Positions 1-8,458 of a stretch of 13,832 nt of DNA are shown piece by piece. The DNA is taken from NCBI GenBank assembly GCA_037131145.1, contig JBAXRP010000106.1, forward strand, positions 1 to 13,832. Direction: 5' to 3'. The number at the start of each line of letters is the position of its first letter. The first letter of the stretch is position 1. This DNA is from CAIVAT01 sp037131145 (GTDB lineage Bacteria > Bacteroidota > Bacteroidia > Bacteroidales > FEN-979). The notes beneath the pieces were generated by a model. That model was not told the DNA's origin, ran no database searches, and worked only from the letters and a program-made list of their open reading frames with translations. A program made the position numbers and the translations under genes.

Positions 1-54
1 GACGAAGGACGAAGGACGAAGGACGAGGGACGAAGGACGAAGGACGAAGGACGA
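1..54. repeat. Heptanucleotide tandem repeat (GACGAAG)n abutting the queG start
   Basis: About 7.7 direct copies of the 7-mer GACGAAG, with one G-for-A variant near the middle, run from the first base of the window to the base before the queG ATG. The array is cut by the window edge, so its true length is unknown. Each unit contains AAGGA, a Shine-Dalgarno-like purine tract; the last one lies 3 nt before the ATG and the one before it 10 nt away. The period is not a multiple of three and no reading frame has a stop, so read in frame with queG it would encode a charged 7-residue period (D-E-G-R-R-T-K). Copy-number change by slippage is plausible but not shown. Confidence 0.9.
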
Positions 55-972
55 ATGGAAAATTACTGGTTTGAACGGAGCATTTCGGAGGAGGCGCTGA
101 GGCTGGGGTTTTCATTTTGTGGTTTTGCCCGGAATGAATCGCTGGAATATCTTAGATCGTTTTATACAGATTTTATACGGCGAAAAGGTCATGCCGGATT
201 TACTTATCTTGAAAATTTTCTTGAAAAGCGGCTAAATCCAGACCTTGTTCTAAAAGGAACAAAATCGGTGATTGCCCTGCTGATGAACTATTATCCTGCC
301 GGAATTATTCCGGAGGAGGATAATTTTATAATTGCAAAATATGCTTACGGAAACGACTATCATTGGATCATGCGGCAGAAAATGGAGATGCTGGTAAACT
401 TTTTGGAAAAGTCGGGCAGGGAAGTAAAAGCAAAAACATTCGTTGATTCCGGCGCAGCGCTTGAAAAAGTCTGGGCGCAACGCTGCGGCGTTGGCTGGCA
501 GGGAAAAAACACCCTGATTATCAATAAAACAGCCGGTTCATTTTTCTTTATCGGCATTATCTTTACAAACCTTGAATTGATTCCGGATGCCCTTGAAACC
601 GATCATTGCGGCGATTGCAGGCGATGTGTCGAAACCTGTCCCACTGGAGCGCTGAACACGCCATACCAACTCGATATTCGGAAATGTATCTCTTATTACA
701 CTGTCGAAAAGAAAGAGGAGACGCCAGATTATTTAAGGGGTAAATTTAACAATCGCATTTTCGGTTGCGATATTTGTCAGGATGTTTGTCCCTATAACAG
801 GTTTGCAAAGCCTGATAATTTCCCCGGATTCTCTCCCTCGTCGGAATTACTCGGAATGAAAAAAAACGATTGGCTTCACCTCACGCCCGAAATATTCAGC
901 CGGTTATTTTCAGGCACAGCGGTAGAAAGGACAGGTTATTTGCATTTTATGAAAACAATACGGGCGATTTAA
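55..972 (+). CDS. queG: Epoxyqueuosine reductase QueG
   Basis: Iron-sulfur and cobalamin-dependent enzyme that reduces epoxyqueuosine to queuosine in the anticodon wobble position of tRNA (last step of queuosine synthesis, cytoplasmic). Two ferredoxin-like clusters are visible: Cys185, 188, 191 and 195 (CGDCRRCVETCP), and Cys211 with Cys238, 241 and 245 (CDICQDVCPYN). The family segment FVDSGAALEK carries Asp131, in the position of the proposed catalytic acid, and is followed by GVGWQGKNTL. At 305 residues it is shorter than the E. coli and Bacillus proteins (about 380) because the C-terminal HEAT-like part is missing, which is usual in Bacteroidota. The start at 55 gives the normal N-terminus; the upstream frame is open but consists only of the heptamer repeat. 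It is convergent with ubiX with no base between the stop codons. Confidence 0.95.
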   Translation: MENYWFERSISEEALRLGFSFCGFARNESLEYLRSFYTDFIRRKGHAGFTYLENFLEKRLNPDLVLKGTKSVIALLMNYYPAGIIPEEDNFIIAKYAYGNDYHWIMRQKMEMLVNFLEKSGREVKAKTFVDSGAALEKVWAQRCGVGWQGKNTLIINKTAGSFFFIGIIFTNLELIPDALETDHCGDCRRCVETCPTGALNTPYQLDIRKCISYYTVEKKEETPDYLRGKFNNRIFGCDICQDVCPYNRFAKPDNFPGFSPSSELLGMKKNDWLHLTPEIFSRLFSGTAVERTGYLHFMKTIRAI

Positions 973-1566
973 TTATTTCTCTCCCCAACCGTATCCGGGA
1001 ATTTCAAATCCTGCCAATTTAATAATACGATCAACAACAGTCATAATTAGTTCGTCAATGTTTGCAGGTTTGCTGTAAAACGATGGCGTTGCGGGACAAA
1101 TAATGGCGCCTGCCTCGGTAAGAAGTTTCATATTGCCAAGGTGGATTAGATTATAAGGAGTTTCGCGTGGAACCAATATAAGTTTCTTTCTCTCCTTAAG
1201 CATGACGTCGGCTGCACGGGTTATCAAATCATTTGAAATGCCGGCAGTAATCCGCCCAAGCGTTCCCATTGTACACGGGCAAATGATCATGACGTCGTAA
1301 CCTGCGGATCCGGACGCCATGGGGGCAAAGAAATCATCAGGGCGGTAAACTTTCATCTCTGCCCCTATTCCTCTGATGGATTCTACTATTACAGAATGAG
1401 GATCTTCGTTTAGTTCATACCTCCAGACTGAGATTGCATTTTCCGAAAAAATGACTCCAATGGATTCAATCTGATCCTGCAATTTCTGAAAGCGTTCAAG
1501 CAATAATTTGCCGTAAATGGCGCCGCTTGCTCCGGTGATACCGACAATTATTTTGTGTTTCGTCAT
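973..1566 (-). CDS. ubiX: Flavin prenyltransferase UbiX
   Basis: Joins a dimethylallyl group to reduced FMN to make prenylated FMN, the cofactor of UbiD-type decarboxylases. The 197-residue length is typical. The N-terminal flavin-binding loop GITGASGAIYG (about residues 9-19) is followed by the conserved core ICPCTMGTLGRI (about 95-107), a segment with N-D-L-I-T-R-A-A-D, the phosphate-contacting LVPRETPYN stretch, and a C-terminal block containing PATPSFYSKP. No ubiD partner is present in the window. The stop codon directly abuts that of queG, so the two genes must share or lack a terminator. The start is the first Met of the standard UbiX N-terminus. Bacteroidota do not usually make ubiquinone, so the partner decarboxylase may serve menaquinone-related or aromatic-acid metabolism (inference). 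Confidence 0.95.
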   Translation of the reverse strand: MTKHKIIVGITGASGAIYGKLLLERFQKLQDQIESIGVIFSENAISVWRYELNEDPHSVIVESIRGIGAEMKVYRPDDFFAPMASGSAGYDVMIICPCTMGTLGRITAGISNDLITRAADVMLKERKKLILVPRETPYNLIHLGNMKLLTEAGAIICPATPSFYSKPANIDELIMTVVDRIIKLAGFEIPGYGWGEK

Positions 1567-1629
1567 AAAGTCTTTGCGTCCTGGGGGGTTATTGTTTTTT
1601 GATTTTTCGGAGCCTTCAAATAAAATATT

Positions 1630-2247
1630 TTAGTAATCTCTTGGTTTAAAATACCAGATCAAAGCCAGCGACAAAACGTTGTTATACTGCCCTGTTTCGA
1701 ATAAAATTTTCCGCGCTCCATTTACATAGCCGCTGTTAATCGAAATTAAGGAATAATTGAACCGGAAATCTGCTTTGAGATGATCGGTAATGAAGCACGA
1801 AATACCCGCGATACCGCTTAGGGTGACAGTTCGGTAAGGCACTGTTACATCTGTTTCCATTCCATTAGATTCTACATAGTAGCCAAGCAGTACATCAGCC
1901 GCCGGACCAATTTCCGCCTGGACCCGCTTTGCAAAAGTAAACTGATATAACAACGGAATTTCGAGATAATGCAGCCGCATAATGTAGGTGTTTCCGGCAT
2001 TTGTAACAGAGTCGGCGTTTAGCCTGCTGCCTTTCTGTATATATTCCATCTCTAACTGAAATGATGAACGAGGCGATAACTTCAGGCTTACGAAAGCCCC
2101 GGCAAGATAACCGAATTTATGGTACCCCACCCAGGTATCCCCGTCAATCTGGCTTACAACGCCGCCGGCGATAATCCCGCCATTGAATTTCTGAGCCGGG
2201 GCGAACAGCGGGATCAGAAGTAATACTAGCAATCCGTAATTTTTCAT
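1630..2247 (-). CDS. PorT-like outer-membrane beta-barrel protein
   Basis: A 205-residue protein with a classical signal peptide: a short basic start, a run of Leu/Ile/Val, and probable cleavage after Ala18 (APA|Q). The mature part alternates hydrophobic and polar residues. It contains the segment GYLAGAFVSLKLSPRSSFQLE, then EMEYIQKGS, HYLEIPLLYQF and a late strand ending in an aromatic residue near the C-terminus, all typical of the small eight- to ten-strand outer-membrane barrels annotated in Bacteroidota as porin family or PorT family. Its precise role cannot be told from sequence. A purine-rich AGGA lies just before the ATG. It is on the same strand as ubiX, 63 bp upstream of it, but the functional link is probably only positional. 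Confidence 0.85.
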   Translation of the reverse strand: MKNYGLLVLLLIPLFAPAQKFNGGIIAGGVVSQIDGDTWVGYHKFGYLAGAFVSLKLSPRSSFQLEMEYIQKGSRLNADSVTNAGNTYIMRLHYLEIPLLYQFTFAKRVQAEIGPAADVLLGYYVESNGMETDVTVPYRTVTLSGIAGISCFITDHLKADFRFNYSLISINSGYVNGARKILFETGQYNNVLSLALIWYFKPRDY

Positions 2248-2372
2248 TCCTGCTTATCCCTTTATTTCAAGTAAAAAGTTAGACACATATTTGTTTATTG
2301 TTATAAATTGACGTTAGCCCTGAAAGGACGAAATCTATTAGCGGTTTGGCGGTTGCTTTTCGGTGGCGGCGC

Positions 2373-2462
2373 TTACCCAATGTCGTTTCCACTTTTATCA
2401 GAACTGAATTCTTCCAATTTTCCGCTTTTGCTTAATTCGTCCCAGTAGTTAAAATTTTTCAT
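2373..2462 (-). CDS. Possible 29-residue ORF downstream of the methyltransferase
   Basis: A short reading frame starts 20 nt after the methyltransferase stop, begins M-K-N-F-N-Y-W-D-E-L-S-K-S-G-K-L-E-E-F and ends with a TAA inside the sequence GGGTAAGCGCC. Its composition (hydrophilic, Lys/Glu-rich, with a Tyr-Trp pair) reads like protein rather than random translation of AT-rich DNA, and it could be the truncated head of a longer gene or a small co-transcribed protein. There is no convincing Shine-Dalgarno sequence. I do not recognise a family. The call is tentative because an ORF of this size can occur by chance. Confidence 0.35.
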   Translation of the reverse strand: MKNFNYWDELSKSGKLEEFSSDKSGNDIG

Positions 2463-2482
2463 TTGCGATTTCTTGTCGATCT

Positions 2483-3556
2483 TTAATTAAAAAAATGTTT
2501 TTTCTTTGGTGTGCAAACGAATAAAATTTCCTGACTGCCTGCTACACTTCCTTTGCCGCCTCTCCCATTTTGATATATTTTTGCTTCAACCTTTACCTCT
2601 CTATATTTTGAAATCAATTTTTCAAATTCTTCAATTCCTGGATAACTACGATTATTGTAAGTTATTAACCAATTTGGAATTTTTTCTGAAAGTTCAAAGA
2701 GCTTTTCAAATGAGTTTACAACATCCCTTTTCTTATCAAATCCACTAATAAGCTGGGGTTCGGAGCGTTTTATTCCATTAATAAATTCTTTATCTTTCCA
2801 AAATTCAGTGTAAGTTTCAAGCAAATGATAAAAACCTTGATAGTCTGCGTGACTGTAGCAATATGGTGGATCAAAATATGCTAAATCAACGTTACCAACT
2901 GATATAAGCAGCTCAAGGATATTTTTATTGAAACTGTGGTTTTCTTGTTTGTTGTCAAAAACGGCGTTGTTATACGTAGGGAGTATTTCTTCAAATATTT
3001 CCTTGATAGGTCTAATCAAACTTCTACTGCGTTTAATTCTTTCAGGGTCTGCTGCATAAACCAAAGCTTGAGTATGTCCAAAATGGCACATGGTAATTTT
3101 TCTTGTCATACTTCGGTTAATCACGGCAAAAGCAACCGCTTGCTTTATGTGATTTTCAAGCGTAGGAATGTTTGCTCTAAAATTGTCCAGAAACTGAGCT
3201 TCTTCTTTTTCAAAAAAAACATTTGTAAAAATGTTTTCAATAAGTTCAAAATCTCTTTTGTTTTTAGCAGGCTGAAAAAGAAGTTTCAAATCTTCGGCAT
3301 TCAATTTTATATCTTTATTTTCAATCAGAGCTAATCCAATTTGATTATTGAAGTTTAAAAAATCATTTGTGATTGTTTTAAATCCTAATTGTTTAAAAAG
3401 GAAGGCTACTGATTGAGAGCCTGCGAAAGCATCAATAGCAATTTTTGTATTATGGGGTATGAATTTCTTTATACAAGCCAAATGCGTGTGTTTAGCTTCC
3501 AAATACTGAGGTTCCGGAAATTGAAAGTTGAAATAAGCGTATTCTTCAAAAAGCAT
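2483..3556 (-). CDS. D12-class adenine-specific DNA methyltransferase (Dam-like, orphan)
   Basis: Predicted S-adenosylmethionine-dependent N6-adenine DNA methyltransferase of 357 residues. The SAM-binding motif I is DAFAGSQSVAFLFKQLG (about residues 42-58, the F-x-G type). The catalytic motif is DPPY at 229-232, after L-A-Y-F and followed by CYSHADYQGFY. The C-terminus shows the usual E-I-L-F-V-C strand. The order motif I then DPPY with a variable region between them fits the alpha (D12/Dam) class. No restriction endonuclease is next to it, so it is either an orphan regulator or defence-evasion enzyme, or the remnant of a restriction-modification set. The gene is markedly more AT-rich than the neighbouring susC/susD genes, which suggests horizontal acquisition. 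The recognition sequence cannot be inferred. Confidence 0.85.
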   Translation of the reverse strand: MLFEEYAYFNFQFPEPQYLEAKHTHLACIKKFIPHNTKIAIDAFAGSQSVAFLFKQLGFKTITNDFLNFNNQIGLALIENKDIKLNAEDLKLLFQPAKNKRDFELIENIFTNVFFEKEEAQFLDNFRANIPTLENHIKQAVAFAVINRSMTRKITMCHFGHTQALVYAADPERIKRSRSLIRPIKEIFEEILPTYNNAVFDNKQENHSFNKNILELLISVGNVDLAYFDPPYCYSHADYQGFYHLLETYTEFWKDKEFINGIKRSEPQLISGFDKKRDVVNSFEKLFELSEKIPNWLITYNNRSYPGIEEFEKLISKYREVKVEAKIYQNGRGGKGSVAGSQEILFVCTPKKKHFFN

Positions 3557-3627
3557 TTTTATTAATATTTGAGCCTACTCCGAAAACTAAGGAAAATTTG
3601 GCAAAGCCAACTAAGATGCTGATTATA

Positions 3628-3657
3628 AATTGCCCCGACCTTAAGGTCGGAGCAATT
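3628..3657. terminator. 15-bp-arm palindrome downstream of susD
   Basis: Bases 3628-3642 and 3643-3657 are inverted copies with 14 of 15 pairs matched (one C.A mismatch); the core is CCGACCTTAAGGTCGG with AATTG/CAATT ends. It lies 48 bp after the susD stop and 72 bp before the methyltransferase start, so a role as terminator of the GH30-susC-susD operon is likely. The downstream T-tract is poor (AATTTATAAT on the minus strand), so a REP-like dispersed palindrome is an alternative. A smaller hairpin (TTGGC, loop TTT, GCCAA, then ATTTT on the minus strand) follows at about 3600-3612. Confidence 0.5.
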
Positions 3658-3705
3658 CAAGTTGCTTATATTCCGGGCTTTAGCCAAATTATGATTCTCA
3701 AAAAA

Positions 3706-5208
3706 TCAATACCCCGGGTTCTGAACCAGCATTGTATTTGAAAGTTCGGCGAGAGGAATTGGCAATATTTCGTTTTTATTTGGCTTAAAACCTTTGCCAG
3801 CCAAAACGGTAGCAGCCTGTCCGGTGCGAACAAGGTCGAACCAGCGATGACCTTCGGTTGCAAGTTCGAGACGACGCTCTTGATAAATATTCTCCAGTGT
3901 GGCTGGTATTGAAGGCAGTCCGACACGCGCCCGAACGCGGTCTAAATAATCCTGCGCCCTTCCTAAATTTCCGCCGCCGCGCACCAATGCCTCAGCTTCC
4001 ATCAGATAAGTATCAGCCAACCGGATCTCCATAATATCGTTTGGATAGTTTAACATAGGGTCGCCTCCGATTTGTGTTCGAAACTCCAATAACGGGGCAT
4101 ACTTTGCCACAAAATATCCGGTATTCTGGTAACCTTTTTCATAATTACACAATCCGGCTGTTTTCATACTGTCAATATTGACGATTGTGTATTTGTATCT
4201 CGGATCATTTTTCATAAGATTAACGAGGTCGAGGGTAATGGGGTTAAATCCCCAGCTTGCCACATATGTTGGTCCGGTATAAGCGCGCGGACCGCACATC
4301 TGTGTATAAATGCTTCCCTCGAAGTTTGGCCAAGCCTCCCAGCCCGACATAGCTTTAGATGTATGAACAATTTCGAAAATTGACTCGCTGTTGAATTTAT
4401 TATCCGGGCGGAAAATCAATCCAAAGTCTGCCAAAAGTGCATAATTGGGGTAACTGTTCACCTGTTCAAACAAATCGGCTGCCTCAATCATCCGGGCTTC
4501 ATCGTTCTGAAACAATATCACTTTGCCCAACAAGGCAAGGGCAGCCATTTTTGTAACGCGCCCGTTTTCAGCGGCGTCAACTTGTACCGGAAGATCTACG
4601 ATGGCTTCGCTCAGATCTTTTTCAACCTGCGCATATACCGCCTGGGGCGAAGCTTGCGTTACCTTAAAGAATTCACTGGGAAGGAGAGGCGCGGTAAAAA
4701 GGGGAACGTTTTTAAAGAGTCGTACCAGGTCAAAATAATAAAATGCCCTCAGAAACTTACATTCAGCAATAAATCTTGCTTTCAGAGTGTCACTCATAGA
4801 TACATTGGGAAGTTTTGAAAGGAGGGTATTAACCCGATAAACGCCGGTGAAATTTCTGCCCCAGAAAGCTGCCTGGATACCGATAGCCGCGTCAATTGTA
4901 TAGTTATTCCAGACTTGCCATGTAGGTACGTCTGAAGAACTTCCGCCGCCGGCGTAACAATCATCGGAGGCAGAGTTGAGCGCCCCTACTTTACAAGCAT
5001 AAACGTCTTTTCCCCAACATTCGGTTCCAAGCGGATCATAGCATGAAACCAGACCATTAAACGCTTCTTCGGCATTTTTATAATAGTTGGTTTCCAAAGT
5101 GGTGCCTTTGGGTTCAACATTCAGAAATTCTTTTGAGCAGCCATTAATGATAAGAATCCCCAGGATCAATGTACTCAGATATAAATTAAATTTTTTCATT
5201 GGTTTCAT
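3706..5208 (-). CDS. SusD/RagB-family surface glycan-binding lipoprotein
   Basis: Outer-membrane lipoprotein that caps a SusC barrel and hands it oligosaccharides. The signal peptide ends in the lipobox I-N-G-C with Cys24 as the acylated residue. The N-terminal region (K-E-F-L-N-V-E-P) and the C-terminal blocks IRLADTYLMEAEAL, LDRVRARVGLP, ERRLELATEGHRWFDLVRTG and the final N-P-G-Y are diagnostic of the family; 500 residues is a normal length. The start at 5208 gives M-K-P-M-K-K; the internal Met4 (ATG at 5197-5199) is an equally good start. It follows susC after 12 bp, so the two are translated from one mRNA. The ligand is not readable from the sequence; the GH30 gene upstream suggests a beta-glucan. 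Confidence 0.96.
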   Translation of the reverse strand: MKPMKKFNLYLSTLILGILIINGCSKEFLNVEPKGTTLETNYYKNAEEAFNGLVSCYDPLGTECWGKDVYACKVGALNSASDDCYAGGGSSSDVPTWQVWNNYTIDAAIGIQAAFWGRNFTGVYRVNTLLSKLPNVSMSDTLKARFIAECKFLRAFYYFDLVRLFKNVPLFTAPLLPSEFFKVTQASPQAVYAQVEKDLSEAIVDLPVQVDAAENGRVTKMAALALLGKVILFQNDEARMIEAADLFEQVNSYPNYALLADFGLIFRPDNKFNSESIFEIVHTSKAMSGWEAWPNFEGSIYTQMCGPRAYTGPTYVASWGFNPITLDLVNLMKNDPRYKYTIVNIDSMKTAGLCNYEKGYQNTGYFVAKYAPLLEFRTQIGGDPMLNYPNDIMEIRLADTYLMEAEALVRGGGNLGRAQDYLDRVRARVGLPSIPATLENIYQERRLELATEGHRWFDLVRTGQAATVLAGKGFKPNKNEILPIPLAELSNTMLVQNPGY

Positions 5209-5220
5209 TTTTAGAGGTGA

Positions 5221-8200
5221 TTAAATAGTAACTGTTAATCCAATCATAAACGAACGGGCTTGCGGATAAACGCCGCGGTCAATGCCGTAACTGGCTCCGC
5301 CGATTTCCGGATCATAACCCTTGTATTTCGTAATTGTGATAAGGTTGTTGGCTGTGACATAGATTCTAAGGAGCTGTAAACCAATCTTGCTAACAATCGT
5401 CTTGGGAAATGTATAGCCTAATTGAATTGTTTTAAATCTGAAATATGCGCCATTTGTCAGGAAAAATGTTGACGGCTTGCTGAAATTTCCATTTGGGTCG
5501 CCAATAACCAGCCTTGGATAATCGGTTGATGTTCCCACTCCTGTCCAACGACCTAACGCATCCGAAGTCCAGTTAGCTGTTGGCATATCTAAACGGCGCA
5601 ATCCGTTGAATACATCATTGCCTGCTACGCCCTGGCAGAAAACCAAAAGATCAAATCCCATAAAAGCGGTATTAAGCGTGAAACCATACGACCATGTTGG
5701 CGTTGGATCTCCGATAAATTTGCGGTCATTCGCATCTATCTTTCCATCGCCATTCAAATCGGCATAGCGAAAATCGCCCGGTTTTGCATTGGGTTGAATC
5801 ATGTTTCCGTTTTTATCAACATAAGCCTGAACTTTCGACATTGACTGAAAGATGTCGATCACTTCAAAACCATAGAAAGCGCCCATGGGATGCCCCACTG
5901 CCAACCGGCTGATTTCATAACTGCTTGACTGGAAAGTAGCGCCCGAAATATATTCGACGGTTCCGAGGTCGGTAATTTCATTTTTCAAGTAAGAAGCATT
6001 TCCACTGAATTTCAGATCGAATTCGCCAAATTTTTTATGATAGCCCAATTCCAGTTCAACGCCCTTATTTGACATTGAACCCACATTTCCGGTAGGCGAT
6101 CCATTAGCGCCAATGTAACCGGGTAAAATAACCGGCTGCAACATTCCGGAGGTTTTTTTATTAAACCAGTCGAAAACCAAAGTAATATTCTCAAAAAATG
6201 TGGCTTCGAGTCCAATATCCAACTGACTGGTTTGTTCCCATTTCAAATCGGGATTGGCAGGCGCATTGGGGCTGTAACCGATTACATAATTGTCATTTCC
6301 GAAAGTATAATTTCTGCCGCCGCCCACAGTTGATAAATATTGAAAATCGCCAATATTATCATTACCATTCACGCCATAAGAACCGCGGATTTTCACAAAC
6401 GTAACAACTTTATTTTCAGGCCAGAATTTTTCGCGCGTGGCTACCCAGCCAACTGAAGCCGAAGGAAAAGTACCATATCTGTTGTTACTTCCAAACCTCG
6501 AGGAGCCGTCGCGGCGAATAATACCGGTAAACAGGTACTTTTCGTTATAGTTGTAAATCACGCGGGCAAATAATGAGCTAACCTTATGGTCTGGCGATTC
6601 CCAGCCGCCGCCAATTCTATCAGAAGCCACCACATTGTAGTTCATTGAAGCTTCTTCAAAAGTATTGACAGGCAAATTTTTGTAGGTAGCGTTCACGCCG
6701 ACGTAATTTTCAACGTAAACACTTGTCCCAATAAGAACTGTTCCATTGTGTTTTCCAAAGCTCCGGGTATATGAAGCCGTATTTTCCCAGTTCCATATAA
6801 ATGCTCTGTTACTGGCGCGGAAATATGAGTTATTGGATGTAATGGTTGAAGCATTCAGATATGAAACAGGGGAAAAACTTTCATCCCCATAAAAAGCGAG
6901 CTTTGCGCCAAAATCCGATCTTACTTTGAACCCTTTGATTGGCTCAATTTCCGCGTAAATATTGCCAATAAGATTATCCGACCATCCGAAATTGCCTTGA
7001 CGGGTCTTAATGTAAGCCAGCGGGTTTGTCATTTCCTGGACAACTATAGTAGAAATACCATAAGGATTTCCATTAGCATCCCTCACTACTGGAAAAGTAC
7101 TGTAAGGCGGGGCATTGGCAATAGCAGGATCAGTGATGATTACCGGAGTTATTGGATCGAGGTTGATTGCCGAAGACAAGGGACCACCATACTCGCTGTT
7201 TGTATTAAGCGATCCTTTACTTTTAATATGCGAATACCCAAGGTTATTGCCAAACCTAAGCCAATCCTTTACTTTATGCGCCGAGTTAAACCGCAGGTTA
7301 AGCCTTTGATAATTACTTATGGATGTAGCAACTACGCCTTCCTGCGAATAATATCCCAGTGACGTATAATAGGTTGATTTATCATTACCGCCGCTTATAC
7401 TTAGTTCGTAGTTTTGAATTTTTGCAGAATTATTGAAAATGGTACTTTGCCAGTCGGTGCCGCTTCCAAAAGATGAGGGATTGGCAAATACTATTGGTCC
7501 GCCTCCATTAACCGACGCTTCATTTCGTAACGTAGCGTAATCGGTGGCATTTAACAAATCTAATTTTTTTGCCGGAGACTGTGTGCCATAATACATATTA
7601 AAACTTACCTGCATACTCCCTGAACCAACTTTTAAACTACCTGTTTTGCCTTTCTTTGTAGTGACAATGATAACCCCGCTGGCAGCCCGTGTTCCATAAA
7701 TAGCGGCTGATGCTGCATCCTTCAATACTTCAATGGATTCAATATCGTCAGAATTCAAATAGTCAATACCGCCGTTATCAAGTGGAACTCCATCAACAAC
7801 GTAAAGCGGATTGCTGTTATTGATTGTGGTGGTACCGCGAACTCTCACGGTTGAGGATGCGCCCGGCTGACCCGAACTGGAGGCAACGCTTACGCCGGTT
7901 GTTCTTCCCTGCAACGCCTGTTCGATACGAACAATCGGTATATACTCCAGATCAGAGCTTTTAACTTTTGAAATAGCGCCGGTGACAACGCTTTTCTTCT
8001 GCGTTCCATAACCAATAACTACTAATTCGGAAAGCCCTACTGTGCTGCTTACGAGGACTACTTTCAATGGAACGTCGGCGGTAGCCTTAATTTCCTGGGT
8101 AACATATCCAACGAAGGAAAATACAAGAACTTCCGAAGACTTGGTTGAAGTAAGTTTAAAGGCTCCGTTGATATCGGTTGCAGCTCCATTGGTTGTTCCT

Positions 8201-8379
8201 TTGATGACAACGCTTACTCCAGGCAGCGTTTCACCGGTTTTATCGGCAACAGAGCCACTGTATTGGTAAGTGGTCTGAGCAAACATCGAAGCGACGCCAA
8301 GCAACATAATGCCTGCCAGCAGCATTAGTCTCCTTCTGAATTTAGGGCAATTTTGAAGATCAGGGTACTTTTTTTTCAT
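5221..8379 (-). CDS. SusC/RagA-family TonB-dependent outer-membrane transporter
   Basis: A 1052-residue TonB-dependent oligosaccharide importer that pairs with the SusD protein. The N-terminal signal peptide probably cleaves after Ala34 (M-F-A|Q). A carboxypeptidase-regulatory-like domain covers about residues 38-112 (D-K-T-G-E-T-L-P-G-V-S-V through F-V-G-Y). Next comes the SusC signature ELVVIGYGTQKK, the plug with R-V-R-G-T-T-T-I-N-N-S-N-P-L-Y-V-V-D-G-V-P and E-S-I-E-V-L-K-D-A-A-S-A-A-I-Y-G-T-R-A, and a long barrel ending in a C-terminal strand. The loop ADLNGDGKIDANDRKFIGDP is a common calcium-like loop of this family. There is no STN domain between signal peptide and regulatory domain, so anti-sigma-factor signalling is not expected. 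It is the second gene of the likely GH30-susC-susD operon. Confidence 0.97.
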   Translation of the reverse strand: MKKKYPDLQNCPKFRRRLMLLAGIMLLGVASMFAQTTYQYSGSVADKTGETLPGVSVVIKGTTNGAATDINGAFKLTSTKSSEVLVFSFVGYVTQEIKATADVPLKVVLVSSTVGLSELVVIGYGTQKKSVVTGAISKVKSSDLEYIPIVRIEQALQGRTTGVSVASSSGQPGASSTVRVRGTTTINNSNPLYVVDGVPLDNGGIDYLNSDDIESIEVLKDAASAAIYGTRAASGVIIVTTKKGKTGSLKVGSGSMQVSFNMYYGTQSPAKKLDLLNATDYATLRNEASVNGGGPIVFANPSSFGSGTDWQSTIFNNSAKIQNYELSISGGNDKSTYYTSLGYYSQEGVVATSISNYQRLNLRFNSAHKVKDWLRFGNNLGYSHIKSKGSLNTNSEYGGPLSSAINLDPITPVIITDPAIANAPPYSTFPVVRDANGNPYGISTIVVQEMTNPLAYIKTRQGNFGWSDNLIGNIYAEIEPIKGFKVRSDFGAKLAFYGDESFSPVSYLNASTITSNNSYFRASNRAFIWNWENTASYTRSFGKHNGTVLIGTSVYVENYVGVNATYKNLPVNTFEEASMNYNVVASDRIGGGWESPDHKVSSLFARVIYNYNEKYLFTGIIRRDGSSRFGSNNRYGTFPSASVGWVATREKFWPENKVVTFVKIRGSYGVNGNDNIGDFQYLSTVGGGRNYTFGNDNYVIGYSPNAPANPDLKWEQTSQLDIGLEATFFENITLVFDWFNKKTSGMLQPVILPGYIGANGSPTGNVGSMSNKGVELELGYHKKFGEFDLKFSGNASYLKNEITDLGTVEYISGATFQSSSYEISRLAVGHPMGAFYGFEVIDIFQSMSKVQAYVDKNGNMIQPNAKPGDFRYADLNGDGKIDANDRKFIGDPTPTWSYGFTLNTAFMGFDLLVFCQGVAGNDVFNGLRRLDMPTANWTSDALGRWTGVGTSTDYPRLVIGDPNGNFSKPSTFFLTNGAYFRFKTIQLGYTFPKTIVSKIGLQLLRIYVTANNLITITKYKGYDPEIGGASYGIDRGVYPQARSFMIGLTVTI

Positions 8380-8458
8380 GGTTTGTTGTTTAGTTAAAAG
8401 TGGTTTATGGTTAATAATATGAGATGGATTAAATATTCATGTTATTGGGTGTGAGTTC

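Noticed and set aside
1..54. CRISPR-like direct repeats
   Set aside because: The units are 7 bp and contiguous, with no spacers; a simple tandem repeat.
2936..3334. A 132-codon frame antisense to the methyltransferase
   Set aside because: It is the complement of a well-supported gene with DPPY and SAM motifs; Phe/Lys-rich shadow of AT-rich coding DNA.
6997..7362. A 121-codon plus-strand frame inside susC
   Set aside because: It lies wholly within the SusC barrel coding sequence and has no recognisable features.
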